In this document: in pieces, positions 42,727-50,981 of the stretch
Layout: each line of letters opens with the position of its first letter
Position numbering within the stretch: the stretch's first letter is position 1
Source: JAGRKR01 sp041397725
GTDB lineage: Bacteria; Pseudomonadota; Alphaproteobacteria; Rhizobiales; Hyphomicrobiaceae
Reading direction: 5' to 3'
DNA: 64,000 nucleotides
NCBI GenBank assembly: GCA_041397725.1
Contig: JAWKVZ010000002.1
Coordinates: 248,001-312,000 of the forward strand
Notes under the pieces: model-generated
The model's input: only the letters and a program-made list of their open reading frames with translations
The model's database searches: none
Told to the model about the DNA's origin: nothing
Position numbers and translations under genes: made by a program

Positions 42727-42730
42727 GCGG

Positions 42731-42748
42731 TCGCCTCGCGTGAGGCGA
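42731..42748. terminator. Hairpin in the convergent gap at 42.7 kb
   Basis: TCGCCTC (42731-42737) and GAGGCGA (42742-42748) pair perfectly around a 4-nt loop, filling almost the whole 23-bp space between two converging genes. It probably acts as a bidirectional terminator, without T tracts. Confidence 0.5.
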
Positions 42749-42749
42749 G

Positions 42750-43913
42750 CTAGGCGGGTGAAGCGATCCGCCCGCTACGCAGCCAACTGGTCATGAGGCG
42801 GGCCGAGTGCGCGGCGCCATCGAGATCGATGGCAACGGCGGGGCGTGGCAGGGCAAGGGCGGCTTCCGTCGCAACCGCCAGCGCCGCACCGTCGAGCGTG
42901 TCCTCTGGCAGGCAGAGCGCCAGCCCGAGTGCCGCCAGCCTCTCGGCCCGCATGCTCTGCTCGGTCTCGCCGCCGGTTGCATAGGGGACGAGCACGGCCG
43001 GCACGTCCGCCACGAGAATGTCGGCCACGGTATTGTAGCCGGCCTGCGAGATGGAGAGCGCCGAGCAGGCGAGAAGGCCAGCGAGATCGCGACGGAAGTC
43101 CTCGATCGCCAGTGTATCGCCGGAATGTGCAGCGAGGAGCCCGCGGACCGTCGGCGAAGGATGGAGGCCGCCGATCAGCCGCCACGCATAGCCCTTTGCC
43201 GCGAGCCGGTCGTGAGCGGCGCAAGCGGCCGCCAGCAGCTTCTCACCGACAGCGCCGCCGCCGGCCGAAACGACGATCTCGCGGCTGCGCGGCGTGCCGG
43301 TGGCGGGCGGAGGGGAGCGTGGCGGTGCGACGATGCCGGTGTAGTGCAGTCGCGCCGCGAGGTGCGCTGCGGCGGGGAAGCTCTCGTCGAGCCTGACGAG
43401 GTGCGGGTCGCCGTGGACCAGGACGGCATCGAAGTAGCGGTCGAATGCCGTGAGCGTGCGCTCGGTGCGTCCGGGCTTGCGGCTCTCCTGGAGGATGTCG
43501 CGGATGGAGGAAACGACGAGCGGTCGCGGTTCCAGCGCGTGCGCGGCCTCGAGCATGGCGACGATCTCATCGCGAAGCTGCCAGCGCCCGAAGGGAAAGG
43601 CTTCCACCACGAGAAGGCGCGGCTTGAGTTCGGCCAGGAGAGCGCACAGACGTCGGCGCCGCTCAACGAGATCGGCGGTCGTGGCAGCCGCACCATCGCC
43701 GCGTCTGAGATCGCGGAAGCCGCCTGGACCGGCCCGCAGCGATGGCAGTTGATAGCGCGTGATGCGCGCGGGCTCGGGATCGGGGACCTCAGGGCCGCCG
43801 CTGACGAGGGCGACATCGAGGCCCACCCGCGCGGTCGCCGCGGCGACCCGGAACGAGCGCATGAAGTGCCCGATGCCAAGAAGGTGCTGAACGTAGAAGA
43901 CGACATCGGCCAT
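42750..43913 (-). CDS. GT28-type glycosyltransferase (operon gene 3)
   Basis: Glycosyltransferase of 387 residues with the GT-B fold. The N-terminal VVFYVQHLLGIGHFMRSFRV and the C-terminal nucleotide-sugar-binding region SISQAGYNTVADILVADVPA with VLVPYATGGETEQSMRA resemble MurG/GT28 proteins of the predicted glycosyltransferase group COG4671. IVVSAGGGAVGEKLLAAA is the glycine-rich hinge. ATG 43913 is chosen, since the in-frame ATG at 43985 would overlap the preceding gene by 50 bp. It is the last gene of a three-gene leftward operon, 22 bp after the GT4 gene. Donor and acceptor sugars are unknown. Confidence 0.83.
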   Translation of the reverse strand: MADVVFYVQHLLGIGHFMRSFRVAAATARVGLDVALVSGGPEVPDPEPARITRYQLPSLRAGPGGFRDLRRGDGAAATTADLVERRRRLCALLAELKPRLLVVEAFPFGRWQLRDEIVAMLEAAHALEPRPLVVSSIRDILQESRKPGRTERTLTAFDRYFDAVLVHGDPHLVRLDESFPAAAHLAARLHYTGIVAPPRSPPPATGTPRSREIVVSAGGGAVGEKLLAAACAAHDRLAAKGYAWRLIGGLHPSPTVRGLLAAHSGDTLAIEDFRRDLAGLLACSALSISQAGYNTVADILVADVPAVLVPYATGGETEQSMRAERLAALGLALCLPEDTLDGAALAVATEAALALPRPAVAIDLDGAAHSARLMTSWLRSGRIASPA

Positions 43914-43935
43914 GGCGGGGCGGACCTGAAGGGGA

Positions 43936-45225
43936 TCATTCTCCGGCGGCGAGCGTGGCTCTCGCGGAGGCGGACGACGGCGCATGCGGCGTGATGTCGA
44001 AGAGGGCCGCGAGACGCGCCAGACCGGTGTCGGCGGAAAAGCGCTCGCGCACGACGGCGGCGCCGGCCGCGCCGAGCGCCATCCGCTTTGCCGGATCGCT
44101 CATCAGCTCGGCGAGGGCGGCGGCGAGCGCTGCGGGATCGCCGGGCGCGACCAGGCGGCCGCTGACACCATCGGTGACGAGCTCGGGAATTCCCGACGTC
44201 GTCGTCGAGAGGACGGCAAGGCCTTGTGACTGCGCCTCGACGAGGACGTTGGGCAGGCCGTCGCGATCGCCGTCGGCGGCGATGCGGCTCGGCAATACGA
44301 ACAGGTCCGCGCGGCGGTAGGCGGCGAGGACCTCCTGTTGTGATCTGGCGCCGAGCCAGGTGATGCGGTCGGTAAGGCCGAGGCGCGCGGCTGCCGCTTG
44401 CAGATCGGCGAGGCGCTCGCCGGCTCCGATATGCGTCCAGTGCCAGTCGAGACGCCGCCCGATCTGCGCCAGGGCATCGAGCAGTACGTCGAAGCCCTTC
44501 TTCTCCACGGCGCGGCCCACGGAGAGCAGTGCGACCGGCGCGGCGCCGGGGCGCCCGTCAGAACCGGGCGCGCGGTCCCTGAAGGGCGGGAAGCGCTCGA
44601 AATCGAGGCCGTGATAGACGAGATGCACCTTCGCGGGGTCGTCGGCGATCTCCGCGAGGTGGCGGTGGCCGGCGCCGGTGCAGGTCACCAGCCAAGCCAT
44701 GTGCCGAAGCTTGGCCCGCGTCTCGGCAGGGCCGATCGTCCAGATGTCGCGAGCGTGCGCCGAGCAGCTCCAGGGGCGGCCGGACAAGATGCTGGCGAAC
44801 CGGGCGACGGAGGCCGGGGTGTGCAGGAAGTGCGCGTGAATTCGCTCGACGCTCTCCGGCAACTCGTGCGCCAGCACCGCGCCCTGGCCGAACCGTCGCA
44901 GCAGGTCGAGCGATGGCGCGCGCAGGAGGTCGGCGAGCAGGGTGGCGAGGGCCACGCCGCCGCGGACGCTCACCAGCGTGCGCAGCAGCGCCCGTGCGAC
45001 GCGCGCCAGCTGGTCGCGCAGCCGTTCCGGCAGATAGACGACCGGCGCCATGATCTCGGCGTGCACGGGATGGCGCTCGCGCTCGCGTGGCGGACGCAGC
45101 GAGTAGATGTGGATGTCGAGCCCCAATCGCTCGAGGCCCCTGATCTCCTGGGCGATGAATGTCTCCGAGAGACGCGGATAGCCCTTGAGCAGGAAAGCGA
45201 CGCTCCTCGGCGGTGGCGCCGTCAT
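43936..45225 (-). CDS. GT4-family glycosyltransferase (operon gene 2)
   Basis: Retaining GT-B glycosyltransferase of 429 residues. The start VAFLLKGYPRLSETFIAQEI is characteristic of a GT4 subgroup. The donor-binding half has LLSVGRAVEKKGFDVLLDAL, VLPSRIAADGDRDGLPNVLV (E-x7-E region with EAQSQGLAVLSTTTSGIPEL). The start ATG 45225 overlaps the stop of the upstream glycosyltransferase by ATGA. It is flanked by two GT28-type enzymes, so the operon probably builds a short glycan on a lipid or surface carrier. No polymerase or flippase gene is adjacent. Confidence 0.9.
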   Translation of the reverse strand: MTAPPPRSVAFLLKGYPRLSETFIAQEIRGLERLGLDIHIYSLRPPRERERHPVHAEIMAPVVYLPERLRDQLARVARALLRTLVSVRGGVALATLLADLLRAPSLDLLRRFGQGAVLAHELPESVERIHAHFLHTPASVARFASILSGRPWSCSAHARDIWTIGPAETRAKLRHMAWLVTCTGAGHRHLAEIADDPAKVHLVYHGLDFERFPPFRDRAPGSDGRPGAAPVALLSVGRAVEKKGFDVLLDALAQIGRRLDWHWTHIGAGERLADLQAAAARLGLTDRITWLGARSQQEVLAAYRRADLFVLPSRIAADGDRDGLPNVLVEAQSQGLAVLSTTTSGIPELVTDGVSGRLVAPGDPAALAAALAELMSDPAKRMALGAAGAAVVRERFSADTGLARLAALFDITPHAPSSASARATLAAGE

Positions 45226-46439
45226 GGGCCAGCGGCCACATCGGCGAGCGCTGTCGTCTGGCCGAGCAGGTGTGGCCTGATCCGCGCCACGATCTCGTCG
45301 AGTCCGCCGAGCATGCCGGCGGGAAGCCTGGTGCTCGGGGCCGGCTGTGCCGCAAGGCCGCGAATGGCCTCGATCATAACGTGGGTATCGCTGCCGAGAT
45401 CGGGGTCGAGCATGCGCACGAGACCGAGCCTCGCCGCCTCGCGCGCGCGGATGAGCTGTTCCTCGCGCGGGCGACGCCGCGGCACGATGACCGCCGGCTT
45501 GTTGAAGGACAGGATCTCGCAGAACGTATTGTAGCCGCCCATGGAGACGACGCCGACGGCATCGGCCATCAGCAGCTCGACGTGGTTGTCGAAGGTGAGG
45601 GTCTGCGCGTTGGCGATGCGTTCGATCCGCCTGTTGCAGGCCTGCTGCTGCTCGGCACTCATGAAGGGGCCGAGCACGAACAAAGGCGCCAGCGGAATGG
45701 CCGGATCGGTCTCATAAGCGCGCAGCACCCAGTCGATGAGGTCGTAGCCGTCGCCGCCGCCGCCCGGCGTGATCATCACGTAGGGGGCGTTCGGCTCGAT
45801 CTGCGGACCCTGCTTCAGCCGCGTCGGCAGGGTGCGCTCGAGGTAGCCCGTATATGCGATCTTGCGCGCGACGGATGGCGATACGTTCATGTCCGTGAGC
45901 GGGTTCCAGATCTCGGGCAGGCCGTAGATCCAGATGTCGTCGTAGAGGGTCTCGAGCGCCGGCATGAGCTGCCGCTCGTCCCACTCGCGCCGCAGCAGCT
46001 TGGGCTCGTCCATGACGTCGCGCAGGCCGAGGATCAGCCGCGAGCCCATGGACTTGAGCATCTCGAGCGTCGCCGTGATCTCGCCCTTGAGGCCGAGCGG
46101 CTCCTTGTCCACGAGAAAGACGTTGGGTGCGAAAACCTTGGCGGTGTGCCGGATGATCGATTCCCGGATGGCAAGCGTATCCGTTACGTCGATGTGGAGT
46201 GCCAGCGACGTATACTCTCCATTATACAGCTTGATCACGCCGGGGACGCGGACGAAGTCCACGCGCGCGCGGAAGTCGAAGCTGCCGATGATCGGCGAGC
46301 CCGACAGGATGATGATCGAGAGCCCCTTGTAGCGCTCGACCAGCGCATGTGCGATCGCCCGGCAGCGCCTGAGATGACCGAGCCCGAACGTGTCGTGGCT
46401 GTAGATCAGCATGCGTGCATCTTCTAGCCGCTCTGGCAT
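45222..46439 (-). CDS. GT28-type glycosyltransferase (operon gene 1)
   Basis: Glycosyltransferase-like protein of 405 residues, same predicted group (COG4671) as the gene at 42750-43913. N-terminal MLIYSHDTFGLGHLRRCRAI and C-terminal GVVSMGGYNTFCEILSFNKP with AVIVPRRRPREEQLIRAREA are the diagnostic blocks; ITPGGGGDGYDLIDWVL is the hinge. The start is ATG 46439, chosen because GGGAGGG lies nine bases upstream; the frame remains open to 46637 but without family similarity. First gene of the glycosyltransferase operon. The 248 bp upstream hold small hairpins (for example 46615-46631) and presumably the operon promoter, but no gene. Confidence 0.83.
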   Translation of the reverse strand: MPERLEDARMLIYSHDTFGLGHLRRCRAIAHALVERYKGLSIIILSGSPIIGSFDFRARVDFVRVPGVIKLYNGEYTSLALHIDVTDTLAIRESIIRHTAKVFAPNVFLVDKEPLGLKGEITATLEMLKSMGSRLILGLRDVMDEPKLLRREWDERQLMPALETLYDDIWIYGLPEIWNPLTDMNVSPSVARKIAYTGYLERTLPTRLKQGPQIEPNAPYVMITPGGGGDGYDLIDWVLRAYETDPAIPLAPLFVLGPFMSAEQQQACNRRIERIANAQTLTFDNHVELLMADAVGVVSMGGYNTFCEILSFNKPAVIVPRRRPREEQLIRAREAARLGLVRMLDPDLGSDTHVMIEAIRGLAAQPAPSTRLPAGMLGGLDEIVARIRPHLLGQTTALADVAAGP

Positions 46440-46687
46440 CGGCACGCCCTCCCTTGCCTCGTCAACGCGAGCCTCGGCCGCGCCGCGCGGTTCCGGCTCG
46501 CGCATCGCCAGCGCCAACGTCTGTTCCCATGTAAATCCCTGCGCCCCCAAGATGGGGTGACATTTGCCACTATGAGCACCCATCAAGAACAGTTTATTGC
46601 GCGTTATCGGCTTCGAGCGGTGGTGCCGCTCATGCAATGCGTCAATGCGTGCGGCAGGTTCCTGCGTTGGTCTTGTCTGTCGTCGGG

Positions 46688-47842
46688 TCAGGTATAGGGA
46701 TCGGCGGCATCGCGCAATCCGTCACCAAGGAAATTGAATGCGAGAATAACGAGTATGACCGGCACCACTGGTAGCATCAGCCAGGGATAGAGCGCCACGA
46801 CATTGATGTTCTGCGCCTCGTTGAGCAGCACGCCCCAACTCGTGATCGGGGGCCTGAGGCCGAGACCGAGAAAGCTCAGGGCCGTCTCGCCGAGGATCAT
46901 GCCGGGAATAGACAAAGTGGCGGTGGCGATGAGATGGCTCATCACGCCTGGAATGAGATGGCGGAAGACGATGCGGCGTGGCCGCGCGCCCATGGCCCTG
47001 GCCGCCATCGTGTAGTCTTCCTCGCGCAGCGACAGGAGCTTGGAGCGCACAGCTCGGGCCAGCCCTGTCCAGTCGAGCATCGCCAGAATCACGGTGATGC
47101 CGAAATAGACCAGCAGCGGGCTCCAGGTCACCGGCAGGACGGCGGCAAGCGCCATCCACAGCGGGATCTCCGGGAACGACCGTAGTATTTCGATCACACG
47201 CTGCACGAAAAAGTCTACGCGCCCGCCGTAGTAGCCGGCCAGACCGCCGATGACGACGCCGAGCGTCATGCTGATGACGATGCCGATGAGACCGATCGTG
47301 AGCGAGATGCGCGTGCCGTAGATGATGCGCGAGAGCACGTCGCGTCCGAGCCGATCGGTGCCGAGCAGGAACAGCGTGCCGCCTTCCGCGGGGCAGACGA
47401 GATGCAGGCGGGCCGGCACGATGCCCCAGAACTCGTAGGCGTCGCCGCGGCAGAAGAAGCGGAGCGGCTGCACGCGCGTGCGATCTTCTGTGTAGACGCG
47501 CTTCAGGTTCTCCATGTCGAGCTTGTAGGTGAGGCCGTACACGAACGGCCGCACCAGACGACCATCGTGGATGATCCGGATCGATTGCGGCGGAGCGAAG
47601 ATGTGATCGGTGTTTCGCGTATGCAGCGCATAGGGCGCTATGACCTCGGAGACGAGCGTCGAGGCGTACATGAGCAGCAGAAAGACGCCGGAATAGACCG
47701 CCAGACGGTGGCGCCGGAACGCCATCCAGAAGAGCTGCCATTGCGAGGCATGCAGCAGCCGCTCCTGCTCGGGTGTCAGGCGCTCCGTCACGTTCGGATC
47801 GAAGGGGGCTTTGGAAACGTAGTGCGTCGGGCGTGTGCTCAT
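46688..47842 (-). CDS. Peptide/microcin-C-type ABC transporter permease (YejE-like)
   Basis: OppC-type permease of 384 residues. A long N-terminal cytoplasmic segment precedes helix 1 (LAVYSGVFLLLMYASTLVSE); an extended periplasmic region of roughly 120 residues, as in YejE, precedes the core. The core contains LGTDRLGRDVLSRIIYGTRI, the coupling EAA region DYTMAARAMGARPRRIVFRH, and LSIPGMILGETALSFLGLGL. The ATG at 47842 overlaps the stop of the YejB-like gene. It is the last gene of the leftward transporter operon; import of oligopeptides or peptide-like compounds is inferred from the family. Confidence 0.9.
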   Translation of the reverse strand: MSTRPTHYVSKAPFDPNVTERLTPEQERLLHASQWQLFWMAFRRHRLAVYSGVFLLLMYASTLVSEVIAPYALHTRNTDHIFAPPQSIRIIHDGRLVRPFVYGLTYKLDMENLKRVYTEDRTRVQPLRFFCRGDAYEFWGIVPARLHLVCPAEGGTLFLLGTDRLGRDVLSRIIYGTRISLTIGLIGIVISMTLGVVIGGLAGYYGGRVDFFVQRVIEILRSFPEIPLWMALAAVLPVTWSPLLVYFGITVILAMLDWTGLARAVRSKLLSLREEDYTMAARAMGARPRRIVFRHLIPGVMSHLIATATLSIPGMILGETALSFLGLGLRPPITSWGVLLNEAQNINVVALYPWLMLPVVPVILVILAFNFLGDGLRDAADPYT

Positions 47843-48837
47843 CGCGCCGTGCCTCCGGTCAGGCGGATGCGCGGATCGAGCAATGCCAGGGCCAGATCGG
47901 AGACGAGCACGCCGATCGTCGTCATGAAGGCGAGCAGCATCAGGAAGGCGCCGGCGAGGTACATGTCGAGGCTCTGCAACGCGTTGATGAGCACCGGGCC
48001 GGTCGTCGGCAGGGACAGCACGACAGCGACGATCTCTGCGCCCGATATGATCTTCGGCAAGAGCTCTCCGAGGTCGGATACGAAGAAATTGAGCGCGGCC
48101 CGCAGGGGATAGCGCACGAGGACCTTGCCGGGCGACAGCCCCTTGGCGCGGGCCGTCTCGACATACGGCTTGCGCAACTCGTCGAGCAGGTTGGCCCGGA
48201 GCCGCCGCGCCAGCGCCGCAGTGCCGGAGGTGCCGACCACGACGACGGGGATCCACAGGTGCTCGAGGATCGAGAGTACCTTGGCGAAGCTCCATGGCTT
48301 GTCGAGATAGACGGGGTCCATCAGCCCGCCGATTGAGGTGCCGAACCAGACGTTCGCGAAGTAGAGCAGGATGAGGGCCAGCAGGAAATTCGGGGTGGCG
48401 AGCCCCAGAAGGCCGAGAAACGTCAGTCCATGATCGCCCCAACTGTACTGGTGCGTGGCGGAGTAGATGCCGATGGGGAAGGCGATCAGCCAGGTGAATA
48501 TGACGGTTGCGATCGACACGAGGATCGTCAGTACGATGCGATCACCGATCACCTGCGTCACGGGCAGGCGGTACTCGAAGGAGTAGCCGAAGTCGCCCTT
48601 CAGCATGCCTGCGACCCATTTCACGTATCGCTCGGCGAAGGGCTCGCCGAAGCCGTACTGCTTGCGCAGGAAGGCGATCTCGTCCTCGTTCACGGTCTCG
48701 CCGCGGCTTTCGAGCTCGGCGACATAGCTCTCGAGGTAATCGCCGGGCGGGAGCTGGATGATCGTGAAGACGAGGAAGGAGATCACGAGCAGGGTCGGGA
48801 TCATCAACAGGATACGTCGCAGGATATAGAGCGCCAT
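47839..48837 (-). CDS. Peptide/microcin-C-type ABC transporter permease (YejB-like)
   Basis: OppB-type permease of 332 residues with six helices. N-terminal ILRRILLMIPTLLVISFLVF, the acidic periplasmic loop with YGFGEPFAERYVKWVAGMLK, and the coupling loop YVETARAKGLSPGKVLVRYP are as in DppB/YejB. The ATG at 48837 starts 116 bp after the binding-protein stop. It overlaps the YejE-like gene by four bases, ensuring paired synthesis of the two channel halves. Confidence 0.92.
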   Translation of the reverse strand: MALYILRRILLMIPTLLVISFLVFTIIQLPPGDYLESYVAELESRGETVNEDEIAFLRKQYGFGEPFAERYVKWVAGMLKGDFGYSFEYRLPVTQVIGDRIVLTILVSIATVIFTWLIAFPIGIYSATHQYSWGDHGLTFLGLLGLATPNFLLALILLYFANVWFGTSIGGLMDPVYLDKPWSFAKVLSILEHLWIPVVVVGTSGTAALARRLRANLLDELRKPYVETARAKGLSPGKVLVRYPLRAALNFFVSDLGELLPKIISGAEIVAVVLSLPTTGPVLINALQSLDMYLAGAFLMLLAFMTTIGVLVSDLALALLDPRIRLTGGTAR

Positions 48838-48953
48838 GGATCTTCAGCTCCGTGGCGGATGGGCGAGGCAGCTCGCCGTCGAGAGGCGGTGGCGCGCACC
48901 GGCATCTGCGAGACGCCAACCGGATCGGGTGAGGGATCGACCGAGCGCCGTCG

Positions 48954-50981
48954 TCATTCGCTACCTCCCGTGCCCCGCTTGCCCTTGCGGGGCAGTGACT
49001 GGCGCGGCTCCGCCTTCGGTGGGACCTTGCCGGATGCCGATACGCGTGCGCGATCGTCGATCCAGAACGTGTCGGGCTTGTAGATGCCGAAATAGGCGCC
49101 GGGGTCCCAGTGGAAGACGCCCTTCTCCGGCACATTGCGGACATGGGCGGCCACCACGACGGGCCGCAGCGTGCCGTTGACGATGCCGATGGTGAAAACC
49201 TGCTCGGCGTTGATTTCGAGCATCTGCTTCCAGATCCGCTCCTGGGCAGTGCGGGACGTGGCTTCGTGCCAGGCCTTGTAAAGCGCGACGAGCTGCTTGG
49301 CGGCGGGCAGATCCGGGGCATGGCCCGACTTGCCGTCGGTCTCGAAATGACGGCCCCACTTGGGCCACTGGTACTGCATGCGCGAGGTGGGAGCGAGCCG
49401 CCACGGGTTCATCCAGGGCTGCGCCAGCCCGTTCTCCGTCACCGGCCAGATGCCCATGACGGCCTGACCGGACAGCATGCGCCGGCGGAACACGTCGCGG
49501 TGGGACGAGCGCGAGTAGAGCTTGATGCCCACCTTGCGCCAACTGTCCTTGATCAGTTGGAGGATGTCGGACTCCTCCGTGCTCTCTCCGGCGCTCTCGA
49601 CGATGATATGCATCGGCCGGCCGTCCGGGAGCAGGCGGACGCCTTCAGAGTTGCGCTTCACGAGCCCCATCTCGTCGAGCAGCGCATTCGCCTTTGCGAG
49701 ATCGAAACCGCTCCAGGCCTTGGCGAGGTGCGGGCTGAAGAGCGGACTTCCAGGCATGACCGTGTTGCCGCTCTCGTGCGCCAGCCCGAAGAAGATCACC
49801 TGGTTGATCTCGTGGCGATCGACGGCCAGCGACAATGCCCGCCGGAAGCGCACGTCGTGCACGAGCTTGCGCCAGACGGCGTCCTCGACATTGAAGTTCG
49901 GCAGCAGCGCGGTGTGCGCGGTCTTGAGGTTGCGCCAGAGCAGAACCTTGAGGCCGTTGCGCTTGGCCGCGCGCTTCAGGAACGTGTAGTGATCGAAGCG
50001 GATGTAGCGGGCCTGGAGATCGGAATCTCCGGCGGCGGTCTTTGCCGGGATGACGTCGACGGAGCTCAGCGAGACGACGAGCTGGTCGATATAGGGAAGC
50101 TGATGACCGGCGCTGTCGAGGCGATGGTAGTAGGGATTGCGGACGAAGACGTAGCGGTCCGCCGGCGGTTTCACGGTTGCTATCCACGGGTCGAGCGTCG
50201 GCAGATCCGGATTGTCGCCGCGGTCCGGCCGGTCGCGGGAGGCGTGCAGGTCCGCCCAGTTGCGTCGCCGCTGGGCCTTCAGCATCTCCGTGATCTTGTC
50301 GCGGTCGCCGTAGCGCCAGTGGAACGCCTTCAGATAGTGCGCCGGCCGGTAGATCGGCGGCGGCGAGGGGCCGGCGAGCCACGATACGAAGTCGTGGTTC
50401 GGCTTCTCCCAGGTGAAGCGGATCGTGACGGGATCGATGATCTCGAACCGCGGCGGCTTGCCATCGACCAGCATGGGACGCGGCGGGCCGTAGGGTGCGA
50501 GCTCGATATTGTTGGCGACATCCTGCCAATAGTAGCGGAAGTCCTCGGCGGTGAACGGATGGCCGTCCGACCAGCGGTGGCCGCGCCGCAGATGCAGAGT
50601 GAACACCCGATTGTCGGTGATCTCGAGCTTGCGCAGGATGTCCGGGACGACAGTGAAGTCGGGACGATAGCAGACGAGCCTGGCGTAGCTGTAGATGGCG
50701 ACGAGGCGCGTGTCGTTCTGCTTGCCGAGCAGCATGTCGAGGTGGCCGCCGTAGCGCCCGGTCGTCTTGCCCTCGGCTTCCATGCGCACGACCAGAGGCT
50801 CGCTCGGCAGGCGCTTCGCAACGGGCGGTAGCCGCCCGGCGGCGACAGCCTGGGCGAGGCTCGGCGGCTCGAGCGGGCTTGCGATCTTGGACGTGTCCGC
50901 CTGCGCGCCGGACGGCAGCAACAGCAACAGCAGCAGCGTCAGCGCCATGGCCAGGGCGGGCAGCGAGAGACGGCGCCTCAT
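48954..50981 (-). CDS. Peptide-type ABC transporter substrate-binding protein (SBP family 5)
   Basis: Periplasmic binding protein of 675 residues, large even for family 5 and similar in layout to YejA. The signal peptide is strongly hydrophobic with a run of leucines (LSLPALAMALTLLLLLLLPS), cleaved near AQA. Family signatures include LHLRRGHRWSDGHPFTAEDF and RRALSLAVDRHEINQVIFFG. An internal stretch rich in charge (RRNWADLHASRDRPDRGDNP) lies near residue 245. The start ATG 50981 overlaps the stop of the ATPase gene (ATGA); sequence open further upstream belongs to a different frame of that ATPase gene. Ligand probably a peptide. Confidence 0.9.
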   Translation of the reverse strand: MRRRLSLPALAMALTLLLLLLLPSGAQADTSKIASPLEPPSLAQAVAAGRLPPVAKRLPSEPLVVRMEAEGKTTGRYGGHLDMLLGKQNDTRLVAIYSYARLVCYRPDFTVVPDILRKLEITDNRVFTLHLRRGHRWSDGHPFTAEDFRYYWQDVANNIELAPYGPPRPMLVDGKPPRFEIIDPVTIRFTWEKPNHDFVSWLAGPSPPPIYRPAHYLKAFHWRYGDRDKITEMLKAQRRRNWADLHASRDRPDRGDNPDLPTLDPWIATVKPPADRYVFVRNPYYHRLDSAGHQLPYIDQLVVSLSSVDVIPAKTAAGDSDLQARYIRFDHYTFLKRAAKRNGLKVLLWRNLKTAHTALLPNFNVEDAVWRKLVHDVRFRRALSLAVDRHEINQVIFFGLAHESGNTVMPGSPLFSPHLAKAWSGFDLAKANALLDEMGLVKRNSEGVRLLPDGRPMHIIVESAGESTEESDILQLIKDSWRKVGIKLYSRSSHRDVFRRRMLSGQAVMGIWPVTENGLAQPWMNPWRLAPTSRMQYQWPKWGRHFETDGKSGHAPDLPAAKQLVALYKAWHEATSRTAQERIWKQMLEINAEQVFTIGIVNGTLRPVVVAAHVRNVPEKGVFHWDPGAYFGIYKPDTFWIDDRARVSASGKVPPKAEPRQSLPRKGKRGTGGSE

